Part shown: in pieces, positions 1 through 6,880 of the stretch
How positions within the stretch are numbered: the first letter of the stretch is position 1
How the letters are laid out: each line of letters opens with the position of its first letter
Assembly (NCBI RefSeq): GCF_040361435.1
Contig: NZ_APNL01000007.1
Span: 145,429-209,428 of the forward strand
Length of the DNA stretch: 64,000 nucleotides
Direction of reading: 5' to 3'
Source: Salinisphaera sp002433465
GTDB taxonomy: Bacteria > Pseudomonadota > Gammaproteobacteria > Nevskiales > Salinisphaeraceae
Translations under genes and position numbers: made by a program
The notes under the pieces: generated by a model
What the model was told of the DNA's origin: nothing
Database searches by the model: none
The model's input: the letters and a program-made list of their open reading frames with translations, nothing else

Positions 1-729
1 CGCCAGGTGCGCAGCCGCGCGGGCGAAGGCAACGCGGTGGTCCAGACCGCGGTCCAGGCCATGGACGAAATCAACGCCTCGAGCCGACGGATCAGCGAAA
101 TCGTGGGGCTGATCGACGATATCGCCTTCCAGACCAACCTGCTCGCACTCAACGCCTCGGTCGAAGCGGCCCGTGCCGGCGAGCAGGGCCGCGGCTTTGC
201 CGTGGTGGCCTCGGAGGTACGCAACCTTGCCAGCCGCAGTGCGGCTGCGGCCAAGGACATCAAGAAACTCGTCGAAGACAGCGCCAACAAGGTGGCCGAC
301 GGCTCCAAGCAGGTGGCCCTGTCCGGCGAGGTGCTCAGCGAAATCGTCGAATCGATCAACAAGGTGGGCGATCTCATCTCCGAAATCGCGGCCGCCGGCA
401 ACGAACAGGCCAACGGCATCGACCAGGTCAATATCGCGGTATCGCAGATGGATACCATGACCCAGCAGAATGCCTCGCTGGTCGAGGAGTCGGCGGCAGC
501 GAGCGTGTCGCTGGAAGAACAGGCGGCCAGCCTCGACAAGCAGATCGCATTCTTCCAGCTGCCCGATCAGGCGACGAACGCGCCAGCGCCTCATGCGGCG
601 GCCGAAAAGACGCCGACGGCCACATCGAGCAAGCCGAGCACCGCGCCTGCGCCTGCAAAACCGAAGCAAAGCGCGGCCAGAGCCCAGTCGAAGCTCGAGG
701 AAGAAGACGCCGACTGGGCCAGCTTCTAG
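1..729 (+). CDS. Methyl-accepting chemotaxis protein, C-terminal part
   Basis: This is the cytoplasmic signalling half of a chemoreceptor that controls CheA through CheW. The frame is open to the left edge, so the N-terminal sensor and membrane segments lie outside the window. About 242 residues are visible. They include the conserved hairpin tip (IAFQTNLLALNASVEAARAG) and the following EQGRGFAVVASEVRNLA helix, then the long returning coiled coil. After an Ala/Pro-rich linker of about 50 residues the protein ends in DWASF. This resembles the C-terminal NWETF tether that recruits CheR and CheB in E. coli Tar and Tsr, so it is probably a high-abundance type receptor. No other chemotaxis gene is visible. 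Confidence 0.95.
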   Translation, partial: RQVRSRAGEGNAVVQTAVQAMDEINASSRRISEIVGLIDDIAFQTNLLALNASVEAARAGEQGRGFAVVASEVRNLASRSAAAAKDIKKLVEDSANKVADGSKQVALSGEVLSEIVESINKVGDLISEIAAAGNEQANGIDQVNIAVSQMDTMTQQNASLVEESAAASVSLEEQAASLDKQIAFFQLPDQATNAPAPHAAAEKTPTATSSKPSTAPAPAKPKQSAARAQSKLEEEDADWASF

Positions 730-762
730 GCCCGATTAAACACCACCGGCAAAGCGCCCGAC

Positions 763-783
763 CCGGCCTGGACTTCAGGCCGG
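763..783. terminator. Hairpin at convergent gene ends
   Basis: CCGGCCTG and CAGGCCGG form an 8-bp perfect stem around a 5-base loop. The hairpin lies between the chemoreceptor stop and the argB stop, overlapping the latter. There is no clear T-tract, so a bidirectional terminator role is only likely from position. Confidence 0.3.
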
Positions 784-1713
784 CTCGGGCTCGTTGGCGG
801 CCGGGGGCTCGGCCGGCTGACGGGTGATCTGGGTGCCCACGCCGGCATCGGTAAACAGCTCCAGCAACACCGCGTTTTCCACCCGGCCATCCACGATATG
901 GGCCGAGGTGACCCCCGAAGCCACGGCATCCAGCGCGCACTGGATCTTGGGCAGCATGCCGCCGTGAATCACCCCGCTGTCGATCAGTTCCCGCACCTGC
1001 CCCGGTGCCAGGCCGGTCAGCAGATGGCCCTCGCCGTCGAGCACGCCGGGGGTGTTGGTGAGCAGCATGAGCTTTTCGGCTTCCAGCACGGAGGCAATCT
1101 TGCCCGCCACCAGGTCGGCGTTGATGTTGTAGCTGCGCCCGTCCGCGCCCACCCCGATCGGGGCGATCACGGGGATGAAGTCGTCCGCCTCCAGACGCTT
1201 CACGATATGCGGATCGATATGCGACACCTCGCCGACGAAGCCGAGGTCGGTATCGTCACCCACCAGGGCGAGCTTGCGGGCATGAATCAGCCCGCCGTCC
1301 TTGCCGGTCAACCCGACCGCACGGCCGCCGTGCTGGTTGATGAGATTCACGATCTCCTTGTTGACCAGCCCGCCGAGCACCATTTCGACCACGTCCATGG
1401 TTTCCTCGTCGGTGACCCGCATGCCCTTGATGAACTCGGTCTGCTTGCCGACGCGCTCGAGCAGCTTGCCGATCTGCGGCCCACCGCCGTGCACCACCAC
1501 GGGATTGAAGCCGACCAGCTTCATGAGCGCGATATCGCGGGCAAAACCGGACTTCAGTTCGGGATCGGTCATGGCGTTGCCGCCATACTTGATCACCACA
1601 GTCTTGCCGGCAAAACGGCGGATATAGGGCAGGGCTTCGCCCAGCACGCGGGCCACGCGTGCGGCCTGTTCGGGATCGAGAGACATACGTTTGTTCTGTT
1701 CGAAAGGCGTCAT
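775..1713 (-). CDS. argB: Acetylglutamate kinase
   Basis: Phosphorylates N-acetyl-L-glutamate with ATP, the second step of arginine biosynthesis, in the cytoplasm. The 312-residue protein shows the amino-acid-kinase fold landmarks: KYGGNAM near the N-terminus, the VVHGGGPQIG substrate loop, GLTGKDGG, and NINADLVAGKIA in the C-terminal ATP domain. The ATG at 1713 is chosen because GAGG sits seven bases upstream, overlapping the dut stop. The frame extends a little further to a TTG at 1725, and an internal ATG at 1686 (MSLDPEQ) is also possible. It is the last gene of a coaBC-dut-argB run. The Pro/Ala/Glu-rich tail of about 15 residues is a non-conserved extension. Confidence 0.96.
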   Translation of the reverse strand: MTPFEQNKRMSLDPEQAARVARVLGEALPYIRRFAGKTVVIKYGGNAMTDPELKSGFARDIALMKLVGFNPVVVHGGGPQIGKLLERVGKQTEFIKGMRVTDEETMDVVEMVLGGLVNKEIVNLINQHGGRAVGLTGKDGGLIHARKLALVGDDTDLGFVGEVSHIDPHIVKRLEADDFIPVIAPIGVGADGRSYNINADLVAGKIASVLEAEKLMLLTNTPGVLDGEGHLLTGLAPGQVRELIDSGVIHGGMLPKIQCALDAVASGVTSAHIVDGRVENAVLLELFTDAGVGTQITRQPAEPPAANEPEPA

Positions 1714-1721
1714 GCGCGACC

Positions 1722-2177
1722 TCAACGGGTGCCGGTCGAACCGAAGCCGCCTGCGCCGCGCGCGCTGTCGTCGAAGGCCTCGACCACCTCGAGCTCGGGG
1801 GCGACCACCGGCACGAGCACGAACTGGGCAATACGCTCGCCGACATCGATGGTGAATTCGGCCGTGCCGCGGTTCCAGCAGGACACCATCAACGGCCCCT
1901 GATAGTCGGAATCGATCAGACCGACCAGATTCCCGAGAACGATGCCATGCTTATGCCCCAGCCCGGACCGCGGCAGAATCATACCGGCCAGGTTCGGGTC
2001 GGCGATATGAACCGCAAGCCCGGTGGGAATCAGCTCGCAGGCCCCCGGCGCGAGGGTTAGCGGCGCCTCGAGCATGGCGCGCAGATCGATCCCGGCCGAA
2101 CCGGCCGTGGCCCGCTGCGGCAGATCGAAATCGCGACCCCAGCGCGGGTCGAGTACCTTGACTTGCAGGCTGGCCAT
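1722..2177 (-). CDS. dut: Deoxyuridine 5'-triphosphate nucleotidohydrolase (dUTPase)
   Basis: Hydrolyses dUTP to dUMP and pyrophosphate, keeping uracil out of DNA and supplying dUMP for dTMP synthesis. It is 151 residues, the normal size for the homotrimeric enzyme. The motifs appear in order: AGIDLRA (motif 1), PRSGLGHKHGIVLGN (motif 2), GLIDSDYQGPL (motif 3, with the catalytic Asp), and the glycine-rich C-terminal arm RGAGGFGSTG (motif 5). The start codon overlaps the coaBC stop by one base (TAATG), so translation of the two is probably coupled. argB begins eight bases after its stop. Confidence 0.97.
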   Translation of the reverse strand: MASLQVKVLDPRWGRDFDLPQRATAGSAGIDLRAMLEAPLTLAPGACELIPTGLAVHIADPNLAGMILPRSGLGHKHGIVLGNLVGLIDSDYQGPLMVSCWNRGTAEFTIDVGERIAQFVLVPVVAPELEVVEAFDDSARGAGGFGSTGTR

Positions 2178-3430
2178 TACAGCGTTCCTTCGGATGAATC
2201 GGGCAGCAGGCCGACTTCGGCGGCCATGCGCTCGGCGATAAGCGCGACGAGCTGTTCGGCCAGCTCGTGCTTGCTGGCTTTCGCGAGTTCACGCTCGCCG
2301 CCTTCCCAGACCACATAAAGCGCGTTGTCCTCGCGCCCGAAGGCATGCTCCGGGCCGACGATATTGCCCGCCACCATGGACAGTTTCTTGCGCTCGCGCT
2401 TGGCCCGGGCGCTGGCCTGCATGCCCGTGGTTTCGGCGGCAAAGCCCACCGTGAACAGATAGGGATGGGCGGCGGCCACGTCGGCAATGATGTCGCGGGT
2501 GCGAGTGAGCGCCAGGCTGGTATCGCCTTCGGATTTCTTGATCTTGTCGGCGGCGGTGGTCGCTGGCCGATAATCGGCGACCGCCGCCGCACCGATGAAC
2601 ACATCGGCGCTATCGATTACCGCCATGACGGCCGCGTGCATATCTGCCGCCGACTGGACGTCCACCCGCTCCACGCCGGGCGGCACGTCGAGCGCGGTCG
2701 GCCCGGAGACGAGCGTAACGATCGCGCCCGCATCCACGCAGGCCGCGGCCAGGGCATAGCCCATGCGGCCCGAGGAATGATTGGTGATGAAACGCACCGG
2801 ATCCAGCGCTTCGCGCGTAGGCCCGGCCGTGATCACCACATGCCGGCCCGCAAGCAGACCATCCTCGCTGGTGGCATCGAAATAGGCCGCGACGGCGTCG
2901 CGAATCGCTTCGGGTTCGACCATGCGCCCGGCCCCGGTTTCGCGTTCGGCGAGTTCGCCTTCCGCGGGGCCGACCATATGTACGCCGCGTGCAAGCAGTG
3001 TTTCGACATTGGCGCAGGTCGCGGGATGGGCCCACATGACGTGGTTCATGGCCGGGGCAACCAGCACATCGGCATGGCTTGCCAGACACAGCGTCGACAA
3101 CAGATCGTCCGCGCGCCCCGCGCACAGCCGGGCCAGCGTATCGGCCGTGGCCGGCGCGATCACGATCAGGTCCGCCCAGCGAGCCAGTTCGATATGGCCC
3201 ATGTTCAGTTCGGCGGTCTCGTCCCAGAGGCTGTCGCGTACGCCGCGACCGGACAGCGCGGCCAGCGTCATCGGCGTGATGAAGCGCTTCGCCGACTCGG
3301 TCATCACCACCTGAACCTCGGCGCCGGCCTCCACCAGCCGACGCGTCAGCGCGGCCGCCTTGTACGCGGCGATGCTCCCGGTAACGCCGAGCAGAATTTT
3401 GCGATGGGCAAGCATGGACATGCCCAGCAT
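2177..3430 (-). CDS. coaBC: Bifunctional phosphopantothenoylcysteine decarboxylase / phosphopantothenate-cysteine ligase
   Basis: Carries out two consecutive steps of coenzyme A synthesis: CTP-dependent ligation of cysteine to 4'-phosphopantothenate, then FMN-dependent decarboxylation. The 417-residue protein has the CoaC flavoprotein domain first (about residues 1-180), with LLGVTGSIAAYKA and the substrate-clamp motif PAMNHVMW. The CoaB domain follows, with ITAGPTREALDPVRFI and NHSSGRMG. The ATG at 3430 has AGG just upstream; in-frame ATGs at 3421 and 3415 are alternatives. It heads the coaBC-dut-argB run and diverges from radC, an arrangement common in Gammaproteobacteria. Confidence 0.96.
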   Translation of the reverse strand: MLGMSMLAHRKILLGVTGSIAAYKAAALTRRLVEAGAEVQVVMTESAKRFITPMTLAALSGRGVRDSLWDETAELNMGHIELARWADLIVIAPATADTLARLCAGRADDLLSTLCLASHADVLVAPAMNHVMWAHPATCANVETLLARGVHMVGPAEGELAERETGAGRMVEPEAIRDAVAAYFDATSEDGLLAGRHVVITAGPTREALDPVRFITNHSSGRMGYALAAACVDAGAIVTLVSGPTALDVPPGVERVDVQSAADMHAAVMAVIDSADVFIGAAAVADYRPATTAADKIKKSEGDTSLALTRTRDIIADVAAAHPYLFTVGFAAETTGMQASARAKRERKKLSMVAGNIVGPEHAFGREDNALYVVWEGGERELAKASKHELAEQLVALIAERMAAEVGLLPDSSEGTL

Positions 3431-3557
3431 TGTACCTATCTGACTGGACGCCGCCCGCCCCGGACGACAGGATTATCAATTCAGCATGAAGCTATTTTCA
3501 GAACATGCTGACGATCAACTGCTGCGACTGACGTTGACCAAAGACAGGGGGCATTGC

Positions 3558-4232
3558 ATGGGTATCTCCGACTGGCCGGCCGCGGAGCGGCCCAGGGAAA
3601 AACTGCTGGCGCGCGGCGCGGGCGCGCTTTCCGACGCCGAGCTGCTGGCGATATTCCTGCGCGTGGGCGTACGCGGCGCAAGTGCGGTCGATCTCGCCCG
3701 TCAGCTGCTCAGCGAATACGAAAGCCTCGGCGCGCTACTGGCCGCCGACCAGCAAACCTTCTGTGCGACCCGCGGCCTGGGCGTGGCCAAGTTCGCGCAG
3801 CTGCAGGCCGTGATGGAAATGGCCCGTCGCCACGCCACGGAAACGCTGGCCGAGGTGGACGTGCTGTCCGCGCCCGAGGCCACCCGGCGCTATCTCACCC
3901 TCAAGCTAGCGCATGTGCCGCACGAGGTGTTTGCCTGCGTGTTCCTCAATACCCGCAATCACGTCATCGCCTTCGAGGAACTCTTTCGCGGCACCATCGA
4001 TGGCGCGGCGGTCTATCCACGCGAAGTGGTCAAGGCCGCGCTGCGCCACAACGCCGCGGCCGTCATCCTGGCGCACAACCACCCGTCCGGGGTGGCCGAA
4101 CCCAGCGCCGCCGACCGCGATATCACTCATCGCCTGGCCGACGCGCTCGCGCTGGTGGACGTGCGCGTACTCGATCACCTGGTCATCGCTGCGCGCCAGA
4201 CCGTCTCTTTCGCCGAACGCGGCTTGCTGTAA
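3558..4232 (+). CDS. radC: RadC family protein (JAB/MPN domain)
   Basis: A 224-residue RadC homologue. It has an N-terminal helix-hairpin-helix region starting MGISDWPAAERPREKLL and a C-terminal JAB1/MPN metalloprotease-like domain with the zinc motif HNHPSG followed by a conserved Asp (SAADRDIT). Despite the historic 'DNA repair' name, its role is unsettled. The start at 3558 is chosen over the open upstream frame (to 3486) because a G-rich Shine-Dalgarno lies about seven bases before it and family members begin with this sequence. It is divergent from coaBC with a short shared upstream region. Confidence 0.93.
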   Translation: MGISDWPAAERPREKLLARGAGALSDAELLAIFLRVGVRGASAVDLARQLLSEYESLGALLAADQQTFCATRGLGVAKFAQLQAVMEMARRHATETLAEVDVLSAPEATRRYLTLKLAHVPHEVFACVFLNTRNHVIAFEELFRGTIDGAAVYPREVVKAALRHNAAAVILAHNHPSGVAEPSAADRDITHRLADALALVDVRVLDHLVIAARQTVSFAERGLL

Positions 4233-4260
4233 CCTCGATAACCCAAGGCATTCAGACACC

Positions 4261-4276
4261 TTAACGCTCGCGTTAA
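4261..4276. promoter_or_regulatory. Short inverted repeat upstream of outer-membrane gene
   Basis: TTAACGC and GCGTTAA, separated by two bases, form a perfect 7-bp dyad. The site is about 95 bp before the start of the barrel gene, at the head of an A+T-rich stretch (4274-4305) that probably carries its promoter. It could be an operator; no regulator can be named. Confidence 0.35.
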
Positions 4277-4369
4277 TGTTTCGTTAATTTAAAATTAAGA
4301 TGATGTGCGCAGACAGACGCTCTGTCCGCAGCCGGAACCGCTTCCGGCACCACCGATTTGGAGTACATC

Positions 4370-5029
4370 ATGAAAAAGACCGCGATCCTGCTTAGCGCCG
4401 CCTGCGTACCGTTTGCCGCCATGGCGGCCCCGACGAACCACGAGGGTCCGAGCTATACCTATGTCCAGGGTGACTACATCCCCTACGGCAAGATCGACGG
4501 CACCAGCGCCGACTACGACGGTTTCGGTCTCGAAGGTTCGGCCGCAATCGTGCCGCACGTCTACGTCAAGGGCCGGTATGACCGTCTCGACGTGGACAAT
4601 TCCCGTACCGACGTCGACCGCGGCAGCCTGGGCGTGGGCCTGAACGATTTCTACGACTACGGCGGCGCGGAAGGCACCGGCCTGGGCTACTACGGTCAGG
4701 TGTCCTACGAGCGCCTGCAGTTCGACGACGTCGTCGGCAGCGCCGATACCAGCGCGACCGGCTACGGCATCGACGCCGGCCTGCGCTGGATGGTCGATCC
4801 GGCCGTCGAAATCAACCCGAACATCGGCTATGTCGACTACGGCAGCAACTCCGGCGACGGCGTCGATCTGGGCAAGGCCGACGGCATGCGCTACAGCCTG
4901 CGCACGGTTGGCTACCTGACCGACAACCTGGCGCTGTCGGCCGAATACGCCAAGACCGATTACGACATCGGTGCTGCCGATCTCGACTTCGGCAACGAAG
5001 TCCGGGTCGGCGCGCGTTACAGCTTCTAG
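4370..5029 (+). CDS. Outer-membrane beta-barrel protein, paralogue 1
   Basis: A 219-residue secreted protein with a Sec signal peptide (MKKTAILLSAACVPFAAMA, cleavage near residue 20). The mature part is built of alternating aromatic/polar beta-strand segments such as YDGFGLEGSAAIVPHVYVKG and GLGYYGQVSYERLQF. It ends in YSF; a terminal Phe is the usual outer-membrane assembly signal. It probably forms a small 8-10-stranded barrel. I cannot assign a family with certainty; YfaZ/OmpW-like small barrels are the nearest idea. The start at 4370 is set by GGAG six bases upstream and by the signal peptide. It is closely related to the gene at 5506. Confidence 0.8.
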   Translation: MKKTAILLSAACVPFAAMAAPTNHEGPSYTYVQGDYIPYGKIDGTSADYDGFGLEGSAAIVPHVYVKGRYDRLDVDNSRTDVDRGSLGVGLNDFYDYGGAEGTGLGYYGQVSYERLQFDDVVGSADTSATGYGIDAGLRWMVDPAVEINPNIGYVDYGSNSGDGVDLGKADGMRYSLRTVGYLTDNLALSAEYAKTDYDIGAADLDFGNEVRVGARYSF

Positions 5030-5081
5030 GCGAACGCGTATAGGTTCATGCGGTCGCGCGGGTGCGCGGCCGCGGTCCCGG

Positions 5082-5109
5082 CACCCCGCTACGGCGGGGT
5101 GTTTTATTT
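5082..5109 (+). terminator. Rho-independent terminator
   Basis: An 8-bp perfect stem, CACCCCGC / GCGGGGTG, with a TACG tetraloop, is followed by TTTTATTT. It lies about 50 bp after the first barrel gene. The T-tract runs straight into the TTAA at the edge of the MITE-like element. Confidence 0.85.
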
Positions 5110-5111
5110 AA

Positions 5112-5384
5112 GGAAGCTCTGCACAACCTGTCACGGTCGCGCCGGCGTGCTTTGCGCGCGATTGACAAGGAAGTGAGAGCATAGCGTGCTTGCTGGACGG
5201 TAGCGAACACTAACGCCGATCAAGCGCGCGCAAAGCCCCGGCCCGCAAGGGGTTCGACCTCACAGACGCCGCGGCTGCGTTGCCAGGCTTGACCTGCCAG
5301 AAAGGCAGGCGCTGCGCCCGGACGCCTTGCCGCACCGTCTGTGAGGACTCGAACGCGATCCGCGAGAGGTTATGCAGAGCTTCC
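5112..5384. mobile_element. Non-coding MITE-like element with IS5-type ends
   Basis: The element is 273 bp. It begins GGAAGCTCTGCACAACCT and ends with the near-perfect inverse of that sequence; the terminal inverted repeats match over about 30 bases with a few differences. It is flanked by TTAA on both sides (5108-5111 and 5385-5388), a 4-bp target duplication of the YTAR type used by the IS5 group. No transposase frame exists. Inside are two further inverted repeats: GCTTTGCGCGCGATTGA (5149-5165) against 5220-5236, and CCTCACAGACG (5258-5268) against 5336-5346, the latter enclosing a CCTGCC/GGCAGG hairpin. A transcript through it would fold extensively. Confidence 0.8.
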
Positions 5385-5505
5385 TTAAAGCCTGCAAGCC
5401 GTTGGTCTTTGACAGACTTCAAAGGCAGCGCCACCATCGTATAAATCCTTTCTGTTCAAATCCTTGAGCAGAAAAGACCTCCACGAACAACTCAGAATGA
5501 TCCAC

Positions 5506-6165
5506 ATGAAAAATACTGCCATTGCCCTTGGGCTCGCCGTTGTGCCGTTGGTTGGCTTCGCCGCACCCAACGATATGCCCGGCGCCCCGAGCTACAGCTA
5601 CTTCCAGGGCGACTGGGTCGTCGACGGCAACGCCAACGGCACCGGCCAGGATTACGACGGCTACGCGCTGGAAGGCTCGGTCGCGATCACGCCGAATGTG
5701 TTCGTCAACGGCCGCTACGACTGGCTCGACGTTGACAGCAGTTCGTTCGACGCCAACCGCACCAGCATCGGCATCGGCGCCAACGACTTCTACGACTTCG
5801 GCCGCGGCGACGGCACCGGCGTAGGCTACTACGGTCAGGTCTCGTTCGAGCGCCTGAACCTCGAGAACGTGCCCGGCACCGGCAATCGCGACGCCGATTC
5901 CAACGGCTATGGCGCGGATGTGGGCCTGCGCTGGATGGTCGACCCGCAGATCGAAATCAACCCGCATCTGGGCTGGGTCGATTACGGCACCCTGGGCGCC
6001 GGCCTGGGCAGCGCCGACGGCATCCGTTATGGCGTACGCGCGCTGGGTCATATCAACGACGCCGTCGCCCTGACCGCCGACTTTCAGGCCAGCGATATCG
6101 AAACCGCGAACCGCGATCTCGGTTTCGATAACGAAATCCGCCTCGGCGCCCGGGTGAATTTCTAG
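5506..6165 (+). CDS. Outer-membrane beta-barrel protein, paralogue 2
   Basis: A 219-residue paralogue of the gene at 4370, the same length after start correction. Matching blocks occur throughout: PSYSYFQGDW, YDGYALEGSVAITPNVFVNGRYDWLDVD, NDFYDFG, GVGYYGQVSFERL and GLRWMVDPQIEINPHLGWVDYG. It has a signal peptide (MKNTAIALGLAVVPLVGFAA) and ends in VNF, the outer-membrane type C-terminus. The start at 5506 is chosen for the signal peptide; the frame is open to 5464 and no strong Shine-Dalgarno is visible. The MITE-like element lies in its upstream region, so its promoter may have been altered. Function unknown. Confidence 0.78.
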   Translation: MKNTAIALGLAVVPLVGFAAPNDMPGAPSYSYFQGDWVVDGNANGTGQDYDGYALEGSVAITPNVFVNGRYDWLDVDSSSFDANRTSIGIGANDFYDFGRGDGTGVGYYGQVSFERLNLENVPGTGNRDADSNGYGADVGLRWMVDPQIEINPHLGWVDYGTLGAGLGSADGIRYGVRALGHINDAVALTADFQASDIETANRDLGFDNEIRLGARVNF

Positions 6166-6303
6166 TACCCTGACGCACGCTGTGGGCGGCTCGCTTTGGC
6201 GATGCCGCCCGCGATTTCTGGCGCACAACGGTTGTGTCGCGCGGTTTTTGATGGTTAAATGCGCGGCTCGCTGACGCATGAGCGCGCGACCCAGGAGTTA
6301 GTC

Positions 6304-6537
6304 ATGTCCCAGATCTGTCAGGTTACCGGCAAGAAGCCGGTCACCGGTTACAACGTCTCGCACGCCCACAACAAGACGAAACGTCGCTTTGTGCCCAACC
6401 TGCACTGGCACCGTTTCTGGGTGGAATCTGAAAAGCGCTATGTGCGCCTGCGCGTCTCTGCGAAGGGCATGCGCATCATTGACCGCCAGGGTATCGACAC
6501 CGTGCTTGCCAAGATCCGCAAGCAGGAGAAAGCATAA
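6304..6537 (+). CDS. rpmB: 50S ribosomal protein L28
   Basis: A large-subunit ribosomal protein of 77 residues beginning MSQICQVTGKKPVTGYNVSH, with the basic core NKTKRRFVPNLH typical of bacterial L28. AGGAG lies seven bases before the ATG, which fixes the start within a frame that is open further upstream. Only one cysteine is present, so this is the zinc-free form. Its stop overlaps the start of rpmG by one base, the usual rpmB-rpmG pair. Confidence 0.98.
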   Translation: MSQICQVTGKKPVTGYNVSHAHNKTKRRFVPNLHWHRFWVESEKRYVRLRVSAKGMRIIDRQGIDTVLAKIRKQEKA

Positions 6538-6692
6538 TGCGCGAAAAAGTACGCATGGTCTCGACCGCGGATACCGGGTTCTTCTACACCACGTACAAGA
6601 ACAAGCGGAACACGCCCGACAAGCTCGAGATGAAGAAATACGATCCCAAGGCGCGCAAGCACGTGATCTTCAAGGAAGCGAAGATCAAGTAA
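6537..6692 (+). CDS. rpmG: 50S ribosomal protein L33
   Basis: A 51-residue large-subunit protein reading MREKVRMVSTADTGFFYTTY and ending KHVIFKEAKIK. It is the normal bacterial L33 length and contains no cysteine, so it is the zinc-independent variant, matching the L28 upstream. Its ATG overlaps the rpmB TAA (TAATG), which indicates translational coupling. A strong terminator follows 37 bases after the stop. Confidence 0.98.
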   Translation: MREKVRMVSTADTGFFYTTYKNKRNTPDKLEMKKYDPKARKHVIFKEAKIK

Positions 6693-6728
6693 GCGTTCGT
6701 CTATCGGCACGAGCCGATCAGGATTGCG

Positions 6729-6754
6729 AAAAGCCGGCCGCGAGCCGGCTTTTT
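6729..6754 (+). terminator. Rho-independent terminator of rpmB-rpmG
   Basis: AAAAGCCGGC and GCCGGCTTTT form a stem around a five-base loop (CGCGA), followed by further T residues. It is positioned directly after rpmG. Confidence 0.9.
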
Positions 6755-6880
6755 CGTGTCCGGTCGTTTTCCCGGGCAAGGCTGCCCCGTGGCGTGCCTG
6801 CCGGGCGGCGCTCAAGCAGGTGCGAGTGGAACGGCGCGGCCTGCCTAGCAACGACGGCTTTTCGACGTGGACAGCGGCCG

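Noticed and set aside
7..729. A complete 240-residue protein beginning at a GTG at position 7
   Set aside because: The frame is open to the left edge and the sequence is the middle of a chemoreceptor signalling domain, so the GTG is internal.
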